Translations under genes and position numbers: made by a program
Source of the DNA: Candidatus Cloacimonadota bacterium
Lineage (GTDB): Bacteria > Cloacimonadota > Cloacimonadia > Cloacimonadales > WRIO01
Assembly (NCBI GenBank): GCA_009782695.1
Contig: WRIO01000073.1
Span: 1 to 6,157, forward strand
Length of the DNA: 6,157 nt
Direction of reading: 5' to 3'
Part shown: piece by piece, positions 1 to 5,868 of the stretch
How the letters are laid out: each line of letters begins with the position of its first letter
How positions within the stretch are numbered: position 1 is the first letter of the stretch
The notes under the pieces: generated by a model
Told to the model about the DNA's origin: nothing
Seen by the model: only the letters and a program-made list of their open reading frames with translations
Database searches by the model: none

Positions 1-3000
1 AACACAGGTGTCTCGACTATATAGCCCAAAGTCTTTGCAGCCATACCAAGATGTGTCTCCATTATCTGCCCGATGTTCATACGCGAAGGCACACCGAGCG
101 GGTTCAGTATAATATCCACTGGGGTTCCATCAGCCATAAAAGGCATATCTTCGATAGGGCATATCTTTGATATCACACCTTTGTTTCCGTGGCGACCAGC
201 CATTTTATCTCCAACCTGGACCTTCCTCTTTTTCGCTATAAACACTTTGATCATCTTTATCACGCCATAGGGAAGCTCGTCTCCATGCTTGTATCGTTCT
301 CTTTTCTTTTTGTAAATATTATCAGTTTCTTCTAGTGCTGTCTTTACTTTACGAACTACATCGCTGTAAATAGCTTTATATTTATCGGCATTCTTTATCA
401 AGGATACTTCTAAGTTTAGCTTCTTGAAATTGATCTTTTTGATTAGCTCTTTGGTGATTTTCTTTCCGGGAGCTATAAACTGATTTCCTTTGTCGTCTAT
501 AATCTGATCGGATGTTTCGCCGAGTAACATAGCAGAGAGTTTTTTCATTAAAAAGTCGTCTATACGGCTGATGTTCTCATCGTGTTCTCTTTTTATCCTA
601 TTAATATCTTCTTTTTTCTCTTCTTCGTAATCTACGGTGTCTTCATAGCGTGAAAAGACCTTCACATCTATCACAACGCCTTCCATACCGGGTTTTGCTT
701 TCAAGGAAGTGTTGCTAAAATCGCCTGCTCTATCGCCAAATAAAGCTCTCATCAGTGTCTCTTCGGGTGAAGGATCGACATCAGCAGATTTGGGAGTGAT
801 TTTACCCACGATGATATCATTGTTCTTGATAGCTGAACCTACTCGGATGATACCTGTTTTATCAAGGTTTCTGGCTGAGTATGTGGGGACATTCGGTATA
901 TCATAAGCTAGCTCTTCTTTGCCGTTTTTGGTGTTTCGCACCATCACTTCGTGAACCTCGATATAAATAGAAGTCAAGATGTCCTCACGAGCTACATTTT
1001 CATTTAGGATGATAGCATCCTCATAGTTAAACCCATACCAAGGCATAAAGGCAACTATCAGGTTTCGTCCCAGTGCTAATCGGTTGTTTTCGATGCACGG
1101 TCCATCACTGATAAGGTCATTTTTCTGAACCTTCTCACCTATTTTTACTATCGGTTTTTGATTTATACAGGTGTCTTGGTTCGACCGTAAGAATTTTTTG
1201 AGATATATTCTTTTGCTTGTGCTCAGCTCTATCTCATCGTCAGAAGTGTGGATAGGGCGTATATCAATATACGAAGAGGTCACATTCTCCACCACACCGT
1301 CATAAGGCGCAACAGCACAAATACCAGCATCGTGCGCAACTATTTTCTCCAGCCCTGTGCCCACTATGGGAGCTTCGGGATAAAGTAGTGGCACAGACTG
1401 ACGCTGCATGTTCGAGCCCATCAAGGCTCTGTTCGCATCATCGTGTTCCAGGAAAGGTATCAAGGCTGCTGACACAGAAACTATCTGCTGTGGTGTCACA
1501 TCCATGTACTGAACTTCGTTTGGACGAGCTTGAATATATTCGTCTTTATATCTGGCAAAGATGAGTTCATCTGTCAATAACCTCTTCTTGTCGATATTTT
1601 TATTTGCTTGAGCTATGATAAATTCGTCTTCTTCCAAAGGGTCTAAGTATTCCACTTCGCTCAGCACTTTTCCTTTTACCACCTTGATATAAGGGGTCAC
1701 AAGGAAGCCATATTTATTTAACTTGGAATAAAGTGCAGGTGAGACTATCAATCCGATATTTGGACCTTCTGGAGTCTCGATAGGGCATATCCTGCCGTAA
1801 TGTGAATAGTGCACGTCTCGCACTTCAAATCCTGCTCTATCACGCGAGATACCACCAGGTCCCAAAGCCGATAATGCTCTTTTGTGTTTGATAGCAGCGA
1901 GTGGGTTTGTTTGCTCCATAAACTGAGAAAGTTGGCCAGTCAAAAAGAATGAGTTCACTACACCCGTCAAAGCATTGGGGTTGATGACCTCGTGCACAGT
2001 GACTTCGTTTGAATTGGCTATGCTCAATCTATCCGAAGCAGTTTTTGCGACTCTGGTCAGTCCGATATGATACTGCTCTTCCATCAGCTCGCCGATAGTG
2101 CGGACGCGTCTATTTGAGAGGTGATCAATATCGTCTATCTGGTCTTCGTCTTTATATATTTCTATCAGTTTGAATATGATAGCTTTGATGTCATCGCTGG
2201 TCAACACAAGGTGATCTAGGGGAATGTCTAACCCTAATCTTTTATTTACCTTATACCTTCCCACTTCGCCCAACGAGTATCTCTTTTCATCGAAGAATAT
2301 ACGATTTATAAATGCAAGTGCTGCCTCGTCGGTGATATCTTCATTTGGTTTTATCAATGCAAAAAGCTTTTGCACAGCAGTGCTTTGGTCTTTTGTGCTA
2401 TCTTTGGCTATGGTGTTTTCGAGTAATCTTCTATTTGGCTCACTGTCTTGATGCACTACCATGACTTTGTCTATTTTCAATGCAAGTAATTCTTCTATTA
2501 GTTCATCTGATACTTGAGTATTTGCTTCGGCAACTATCTGCTGTGACATTACAGTCACTTTTTCTATATTACCATCATAAAAAATGCCTTGCAATTCTTC
2601 GTCTATCAATGTATTTGCTTTTGCTACCACTTTTTGTGAAACTACTTTTATAGTATCGATTTGCTTGTCTATCAGTATTTCTTTGATGTCACTGTTTACC
2701 AAAGTTTTTGCTTTTACCACCAATTCTTTGGTTATTACAGATACTTTCTTTATCTTTTCATTTAAAAATACTTGTCTGACTTCTTCTGACACCAAAGTAT
2801 TCGCTTTAGTAACAAGCTTTTTACCTAAAACAACTACTTCATTTATTTTTGCTGTTTTTAGAGTCGTTATCTGGTCTTTGGTTAGTTCTGTTTTTGCCTT
2901 AACTAAAAGTTTTTGGGTTGTTTTTGGTTTGTCGCTTGTTTTCTTTGTTTTTGAGGCCGCTGTAGTGTCTATGGAGCCATATACGCTTTCGGCTAATGTC

Positions 3001-3998
3001 TTGCCTGCTGCATCTTTTACAGGTATGGTCTCTGTGCAATCTGCATAAACATCTTCATATAGCACTTTGCCTACCGCACTACGAATGGTCACATTTTGGG
3101 GAGCATCTATAAAAATATCTTCGTAAATAGTCCTTTTTAAGGCGTTTTTTATAGACACTTCGTCGCCTTCTGCTGCAAACACATCTTCTGCTAAATAGCT
3201 GTTTAAAGCCTCCGAAACAGGCATCGAAGCTGCCACAGGGGCGAATATATCTTCTACTAAATATCTGTCTATAGCATCAGCCACCTTTATGGTTTCTGTG
3301 TCATAGAATGTTTTGCGGAGTATGTCATTTGTAGCAAAGCCAAGGCAGCGTAAGAAAACTGTGGCAGGCAATTTTCTACGGTTATCTATGCAGACATATA
3401 TCACATCATGCACGTCGCAGGCAAATTCTAGCCAAGAGCCTTTCGAGGGAATAATCTTCGCAGAATAAGGTTTTTTTACACCTGTGGTTGTCTCTTCTTC
3501 TGTCAGAAAGACGCCTGGTGACCTATGTAGCTGGCTGATGATTACTCTCTCAGCACCATTTATGATGAAGGTGCCTTGATTGGTAATCAACGGAATATTG
3601 CCTAAATATACATCTTGTTCCACCACCGATTTTATTCTTTCTTCTTTTAATTGTTTTAGTGCCTCTTCATCATAAATAACGAGTCTCATTTTTGCCCTGA
3701 TTGGAGCGTTATAAGTTAAATTTCTTTCGATACATTCTTCTGTATCATACTTTTCTTTCAAAATAACATAATCAACAAACTCAAGTTTATAATAGCCTTT
3801 TACATCTTTGATAGGGAAAATTGTGTTAAAAACTGATTGTAAACCTATATCCGCTCTCTCACGTGGATGAACTTCTTTTTGCAAAAAATTGTCAAAAGAA
3901 TCTATTTGAGCTTGAATGAGATTGGGAACTTCGACCTTTGGAATGCCGAGCTCTTCAAATTTTTTCGTTATTTTTGAAAAACTTTTTACATTTTTCAA
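1..3998 (-). CDS. rpoB: DNA-directed RNA polymerase subunit beta, 3' end outside window, with expanded SI1-position insert
   Basis: The beta subunit of RNA polymerase forms one side of the active-site cleft. The frame is open for 1,332 codons from the TTG at 3998 to the window edge, with no stop. Landmarks are G-A-E-R-V-I-I-S-Q-L-H-R-S-P-G-V-F in the protrusion; R-R-K-L-P-A-T at 207-213; fork and rifampicin region Q-L-S-Q-F-M-E-Q-T-N-P-L ending at 700; D-D-A-N-R-A-L-M-G at 853-861; F-M-P-W-Y-G-F-N-Y-E-D with acidic pair E993/D994; and G-D-K-M-A-G-R-H-G-N-K-G with K1265 and K1273 (E. coli K1065, K1073). Offsets to E. coli numbering rise from +6 at R207 to +179 at the rifampicin site, so the SI1-position insert is about 173 residues longer than E. 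coli SI1. Between 994 and 1265 the length is near that of E. coli including SI2; the sequence there is charged and helical, as in FCB-group proteins. The last visible segment is G-Q-I-M-E-T-H-L-G-M-A-A-K. About 150-220 residues should remain, giving roughly 1,500 or more in total. Confidence 0.98.
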   Translation of the reverse strand, partial: MKNVKSFSKITKKFEELGIPKVEVPNLIQAQIDSFDNFLQKEVHPRERADIGLQSVFNTIFPIKDVKGYYKLEFVDYVILKEKYDTEECIERNLTYNAPIRAKMRLVIYDEEALKQLKEERIKSVVEQDVYLGNIPLITNQGTFIINGAERVIISQLHRSPGVFLTEEETTTGVKKPYSAKIIPSKGSWLEFACDVHDVIYVCIDNRRKLPATVFLRCLGFATNDILRKTFYDTETIKVADAIDRYLVEDIFAPVAASMPVSEALNSYLAEDVFAAEGDEVSIKNALKRTIYEDIFIDAPQNVTIRSAVGKVLYEDVYADCTETIPVKDAAGKTLAESVYGSIDTTAASKTKKTSDKPKTTQKLLVKAKTELTKDQITTLKTAKINEVVVLGKKLVTKANTLVSEEVRQVFLNEKIKKVSVITKELVVKAKTLVNSDIKEILIDKQIDTIKVVSQKVVAKANTLIDEELQGIFYDGNIEKVTVMSQQIVAEANTQVSDELIEELLALKIDKVMVVHQDSEPNRRLLENTIAKDSTKDQSTAVQKLFALIKPNEDITDEAALAFINRIFFDEKRYSLGEVGRYKVNKRLGLDIPLDHLVLTSDDIKAIIFKLIEIYKDEDQIDDIDHLSNRRVRTIGELMEEQYHIGLTRVAKTASDRLSIANSNEVTVHEVINPNALTGVVNSFFLTGQLSQFMEQTNPLAAIKHKRALSALGPGGISRDRAGFEVRDVHYSHYGRICPIETPEGPNIGLIVSPALYSKLNKYGFLVTPYIKVVKGKVLSEVEYLDPLEEDEFIIAQANKNIDKKRLLTDELIFARYKDEYIQARPNEVQYMDVTPQQIVSVSAALIPFLEHDDANRALMGSNMQRQSVPLLYPEAPIVGTGLEKIVAHDAGICAVAPYDGVVENVTSSYIDIRPIHTSDDEIELSTSKRIYLKKFLRSNQDTCINQKPIVKIGEKVQKNDLISDGPCIENNRLALGRNLIVAFMPWYGFNYEDAIILNENVAREDILTSIYIEVHEVMVRNTKNGKEELAYDIPNVPTYSARNLDKTGIIRVGSAIKNNDIIVGKITPKSADVDPSPEETLMRALFGDRAGDFSNTSLKAKPGMEGVVIDVKVFSRYEDTVDYEEEKKEDINRIKREHDENISRIDDFLMKKLSAMLLGETSDQIIDDKGNQFIAPGKKITKELIKKINFKKLNLEVSLIKNADKYKAIYSDVVRKVKTALEETDNIYKKKRERYKHGDELPYGVIKMIKVFIAKKRKVQVGDKMAGRHGNKGVISKICPIEDMPFMADGTPVDIILNPLGVPSRMNIGQIMETHLGMAAKTLGYIVETPV
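2448..2912 (-). repeat. Five tandem 31-residue (93-bp) units inside rpoB
   Basis: Residues 363-517 divide without gaps into five 31-residue units starting at 363, 394, 425, 456 and 487. The anchor K/E-A-K/N-T falls at 367, 398, 429, 460 and 491, a period of exactly 31. Each unit reads roughly hydrophobic-hydrophobic-x-K-A-N-T-x-V, an amphipathic helix-like stretch, then I-x-x-V/I-x-V, consistent with a strand-helix-strand element. Units 2 and 3 share about 10 of 31 residues. The pattern aligns without gaps to E-L-I-C-A-A-N-M-E-L-S-L-D-L-L-A-K-L of E. coli beta SI1. The DNA is AT-rich: lines sampled from 2581-2880 have 27-33 percent G+C, against about 50 percent in conserved rpoB sampled near 1400 and 2070. 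Confidence 0.88.
2913..2960 (-). other. Lys/Thr-rich linker between the two rpoB repeat arrays
   Basis: Residues 347-362 read A-A-S-K-T-K-K-T-S-D-K-P-K-T-T-Q. They are basic, polar and without hydrophobic core residues, and probably flexible. The segment separates the 22-residue array from the 31-residue array and belongs to neither period. Confidence 0.7.
2961..3290 (-). repeat. Five tandem 22-residue (66-bp) units inside rpoB
   Basis: Residues 237-346 divide without gaps into five 22-residue units starting at 237, 259, 281, 303 and 325. The shared core is x-V/I-x-x-A, four variable residues, then L/I-x-E-D-V/I-F/Y. The acidic pair falls at 249/250, 271/272, 293/294, 315/316 and 337/338 (E-S in the last unit), a period of exactly 22. 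Units are divergent at DNA level, so this is a protein-level repeat, not a recent slippage product. The core resembles the G-K-V-V-A-K-D-Y-I-D segment of E. coli beta SI1. I do not know a structure with five such units. Short beta-hairpin elements are a guess from the alternating hydrophobic pattern. Confidence 0.85.
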
Positions 3999-4005
3999 AA
4001 GCAAA

Positions 4006-4012
4006 CTCCTTT
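4006..4012 (-). promoter_or_regulatory. Shine-Dalgarno site fixing the TTG start of rpoB
   Basis: The minus strand reads AAAGGAG, then 7 nt, then TTG at 3996-3998. No in-frame ATG occurs until about residue 103. The nearby ATG at 3991-3993 is in another frame. The strong site and the homology of the following residues support TTG as the start. Confidence 0.8.
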
Positions 4013-4041
4013 ATTACTATTTAGCGTTTTTAGTCATAATA

Positions 4042-4071
4042 AGGGAACGGAAAAATACATCTCCGTTCCCT
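4042..4071 (-). promoter_or_regulatory. rplL-rpoB intergenic hairpin: candidate attenuator or RNA-processing site
   Basis: AGGGAACGGA (4042-4051) pairs perfectly with TCCGTTCCCT (4062-4071): a 10-bp stem with 6 G-C pairs and a 10-nt loop, in the middle of the 95-bp rplL-rpoB spacer. On the transcribed (minus) strand it is followed by TTATTATGAC, a broken rather than solid U-run, which suits partial termination more than full termination. In E. coli the same spacer holds an attenuator and an RNase III site that lower rpoBC expression relative to rplL. By position this hairpin could play either role, and the sequence alone does not decide between them. Confidence 0.55.
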
Positions 4072-4093
4072 ATATTTTCGATATTATATCTGG

Positions 4094-4474
4094 TTACTTG
4101 AGTTCTACGGTTGCACCGGCTTCTTCAAGCTTCTTTTTTGCGTCTTCAGCTACTGCTTTATCTACATTTTCTAGAACTGGTTTTGGTGCTGTATCTACTA
4201 AATCTTTAGCTTCTTTCAGACCAAGAGAACTGTTTAATTCGCGAACGACTTTGATTACTTGTATTTTCTTGCCACCATCGTTGACCAGAACTACATTAAA
4301 TTCAGTCTTTTCTTCAGCTGGGGCAGCAGCTGCCACAGCAGGACCAGCAGCCACAGCCATAGGGGCAGCAGCAGTTACTCCGAATTTTTCTTCTAAAGCT
4401 TTTACAAGGTCTGACAGCTCAAGTACTGTCAGCTTCTCAACCATTTCAATTATTTGTTGACTTTTATCAGACAT
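4094..4474 (-). CDS. rplL: 50S ribosomal protein L7/L12
   Basis: This is the multicopy stalk protein that recruits translational GTPases and stimulates their activity. Its 126 residues match the family length. The N-terminal dimerisation domain (about 1-34) contains [19 protein letters not shown] flexible Ala/Pro-rich hinge (about 35-55) is dominated by A-A-A-P and V-A-A-G. The C-terminal factor-binding domain (about 57-126) contains [28 protein letters not shown] and A-G-A-T-V-E-L-K. Between V-V-R and L-G-L-K there are five residues (E-L-N-S-S), one more than in E. coli but the same as in actinobacterial L7/L12, so this is within known variation. A hairpin-bearing 95-bp spacer follows before rpoB. 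Confidence 0.98.
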   Translation of the reverse strand: MSDKSQQIIEMVEKLTVLELSDLVKALEEKFGVTAAAPMAVAAGPAVAAAAPAEEKTEFNVVLVNDGGKKIQVIKVVRELNSSLGLKEAKDLVDTAPKPVLENVDKAVAEDAKKKLEEAGATVELK

Positions 4475-4478
4475 TATT

Positions 4479-4483
4479 CCTCC
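4479..4483 (-). promoter_or_regulatory. Shine-Dalgarno site of rplL
   Basis: GGAGG on the minus strand is followed by 4 nt and the ATG at 4472-4474. The spacing is short but the match is perfect. This fits the high translation needed for a protein present in several copies per ribosome. Confidence 0.8.
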
Positions 4484-4501
4484 AAAGGGTATTTTTATTT
4501 T

Positions 4502-5038
4502 TTATTCGGCTTTTTGTTTTGCTATAGCATCTATTGCATAGACAAATTTTCGGATTACACCGCCCAGCACACCGACAAAGCCAGTGATAGGAGCATTGAA
4601 CCCGTAAAGAACTTTTGCCACAAGCTCTTCTTTGCTTGGTAAATCAGCAAGCATCCTCAGCTGTGCTGTATCATAGATATCTTCGCCTATCAATCCGACC
4701 TTGAATTTGAGTAATTCCTTGTTCTCAAGCTCGGTTTCCACGAATTTCTTGATGACGCGGGCAGGTGCCACTTCGTCTACCTTCGATACTGCTACCGCTG
4801 TGGTATTGATCAGATAGGGGTCTAAATGCTTTATGTCTAGCATATTTAGAGCTATCCGTATCCAGGTGTTTTTCGCTACAAAATAATCTACTTTGTTTGT
4901 CCTAAGCACATTACGCAGCTTATTTACCTCATCTACTTTTATTCCTTTGTAATCCACAAGTACAATCACGCGTGCGCCATCAAGCCTTTCCCTGATGGTC
5001 TTTACATTGTCTATTTTATACTGTTTTATGTTTGCCAT
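4502..5038 (-). CDS. rplJ: 50S ribosomal protein L10
   Basis: L10 anchors the L7/L12 stalk. Its N-terminal globular domain binds 23S rRNA next to L11, and its long C-terminal helix carries L7/L12 dimers. The protein has 178 residues, slightly longer than E. coli L10 (about 165) and typical of many phyla. Visible marks are V-D-Y-K-G-I-K-V-D-E-V-N-K-L-R at residues 28-42, F-V-A-K-N-T-W at 53-59, and the transition L-A-D-L-P-S-K-E-E-L-V-A-K at 130-142. The C-terminal helix runs from about 148 to 178 and ends K-Q-K-A-E. In E. coli, L10 (with L7/L12) represses its mRNA through a long leader before rplJ. Here the space before rplJ is only 9 bp, so any such site would have to lie within rplA or further upstream. 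rplL follows after 27 bp. Confidence 0.97.
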   Translation of the reverse strand: MANIKQYKIDNVKTIRERLDGARVIVLVDYKGIKVDEVNKLRNVLRTNKVDYFVAKNTWIRIALNMLDIKHLDPYLINTTAVAVSKVDEVAPARVIKKFVETELENKELLKFKVGLIGEDIYDTAQLRMLADLPSKEELVAKVLYGFNAPITGFVGVLGGVIRKFVYAIDAIAKQKAE

Positions 5039-5043
5039 ATTTC

Positions 5044-5049
5044 ACCTCT
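5044..5049 (-). promoter_or_regulatory. Shine-Dalgarno site of rplJ overlapping the rplA stop
   Basis: The minus strand reads GTAGAGGTGAAATATG. The AGAGGT core shares bases with the rplA TAG stop (5048-5050) and sits 5 nt before the rplJ ATG (5036-5038). Terminating ribosomes on rplA would therefore expose or reload this site. Confidence 0.8.
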
Positions 5050-5752
5050 ACTTCTTCGCTTCTGCTGTCACTAGACTTACATTTAGCTTGATACTGGGAC
5101 TCATAGTGGTAGTGAGCGTGACAGACCGCATATAGTTACCTTTCACAGTAGCAGGACGGTCTTTCATGATAGCAGCTATGATAGTGATAAGGTTCTCTTT
5201 TAGCTTATCATTCTCAAAGATCAGCTTGCCGGCTGGAATGTGAAGGTTGCCAAATTTATCTACACGATAAGCAACCTTGCCCGATTTCGCTTCACTTACT
5301 GCTTTACCCACATCCATCGTAACTGTGCCTACTTTCGGGTTCGGCATCAAGTTACGAGGGCCCAAAACTCTTCCGAGTTTTCCTATCTTTCCCATTAGGT
5401 TCGGTGTGGCAACGACCACATCGAAGTCAAACCAACCAGCAGATATCTTGTCCACCAGTTCGTCCACTCCCACATAGTCTGCACCCGCGTTCTTTGCTTC
5501 ATCAGCTTTATCGCCTTCTGCAAATACTAAGATTCGAACATCCTTACCCGTGCCATTCGGTAGCACCACCGAATTGCGTATCTGTTGCTCCGCTTTACGT
5601 GGGTCAACATTTAGGTTAAAGTGAAGTTCGACTGTTTCGTTGAACTTCGCAGCTGGCATCTGTTTCAGCAGCTCTATAGCTTGGTCTAGCTCGTAGTGCT
5701 GAAGGCGATTCACAAGTTGCGAAGCCTGTCTGTACCTTTTACTTCTTATCAT
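5048..5752 (-). CDS. rplA: 50S ribosomal protein L1
   Basis: L1 binds 23S rRNA helices 76-78 to form the mobile L1 stalk that handles E-site tRNA. In many bacteria it also represses its own operon by binding mRNA. The protein has 234 residues, the usual bacterial length. Domain I comes from the two ends of the chain and domain II from the middle. Signatures are G-K-I-G-K-L-G-R-V-L-G-P-R-N-L-M-P-N-P-K at residues 121-140, followed by V-G-T-V-T; R-V-D-K-F-G-N-L-H-I at 163-172; and the RNA-contacting C-terminal segment S-V-T-L-T-T-T-M-S-P-S at 210-220. T-M-S-P replaces the T-M-G-P of E. coli, a variant I associate with FCB-type bacteria. The start is the ATG behind AGAAGGAG. The TAG stop lies 9 bp before rplJ, and that gene's ribosome-binding site overlaps it, so the two genes are probably translationally coupled. 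Confidence 0.98.
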   Translation of the reverse strand: MIRSKRYRQASQLVNRLQHYELDQAIELLKQMPAAKFNETVELHFNLNVDPRKAEQQIRNSVVLPNGTGKDVRILVFAEGDKADEAKNAGADYVGVDELVDKISAGWFDFDVVVATPNLMGKIGKLGRVLGPRNLMPNPKVGTVTMDVGKAVSEAKSGKVAYRVDKFGNLHIPAGKLIFENDKLKENLITIIAAIMKDRPATVKGNYMRSVTLTTTMSPSIKLNVSLVTAEAKK

Positions 5753-5868
5753 TTACTCTCCTTCTGAACATAATCTCCTGCTTGTGAAGGCCAAAAATAT
5801 ATCTGACCTAAAGCATAGTAAATGACTGTTTAGGGCTTTTTGCGGCTATAAATAAACATAGCTGCATT
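5753..5868 (-). other. rplK-rplA intergenic gap with two inverted repeats
   Basis: This is a 116-bp non-coding spacer, longer than the other gaps in the cluster. Two short perfect inverted repeats are visible. A 7-bp pair (5842-5848 with 5870-5876, GCGGCTA/TAGCCGC, 21-nt loop) spans the rplK stop codon. A 6-bp pair (5807-5812 with 5829-5834, CCTAAA/TTTAGG, 16-nt loop) lies inside the gap. Neither is followed by a T-run on the minus strand, so neither looks like an intrinsic terminator. A leader or operator for rplA, such as an autogenous L1-binding structure, is possible but I cannot match it to the known L1 target. An AT-rich stretch near 5795-5828 could hold a weak promoter, but I see no convincing -35/-10 pair. 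Confidence 0.4.
5757..5764 (-). promoter_or_regulatory. Shine-Dalgarno site of rplA
   Basis: The minus strand reads AGAAGGAG, then 4 nt, then ATG at 5750-5752. This is a strong ribosome-binding site that fixes the rplA start. It also shows that the organism uses SD-led initiation. Confidence 0.85.

Noticed and set aside
2448..2912. CRISPR-like or satellite DNA repeat (93-bp period)
   Set aside because: The period is a multiple of three and conserved at protein level, while the DNA units are divergent. There are no identical repeats with unique spacers.
2584..3048. Long plus-strand open frame of 154 codons with a hydrophobic, Phe/Ser/Thr-rich product
   Set aside because: It is the antisense of the Lys/Glu/Val-rich repeat region of rpoB; such repeats give open, membrane-like antisense frames. 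I saw no ribosome-binding site, and the minus-strand frame is continuous with conserved RpoB on both sides.
2448..3290. Intein or inserted mobile element in rpoB
   Set aside because: The insert has no Cys/Ser splice junctions, no His-Asn/Cys end and no endonuclease motifs. It keeps the frame throughout, consists of internal repeats and sits at the known SI1 site.
2448..3290. Frameshift or assembly chimera creating the insert
   Set aside because: The frame was followed line by line from 3998 to 1 without a break, and E. coli-equivalent landmarks resume in register after the insert. Unit copy number could still be affected by assembly.
4098..4460. Plus-strand frame of 120 codons, Ala/Ser-rich
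   Set aside because: It is a shadow of rplL on the opposite strand, produced by the Ala-rich hinge and Lys-rich domains. No independent gene signal is present.
5795..5828. Promoter for rplA in the rplK-rplA gap (TTTACT with downstream TATATT or TATTTT on the minus strand; also a TAnnTTTG-like box)
   Set aside because: Matches are partial, the best pair has only 15-bp spacing, and such boxes are expected by chance in AT-rich DNA. No matching upstream element was found for the Bacteroidota-type box.
5807..5840. Plus-strand terminator: CCTAAA/TTTAGG followed by GGGCTTTTTG
   Set aside because: The stem has only 6 bp with mostly A-T pairs and a 16-nt loop, and no plus-strand gene exists for it to terminate.
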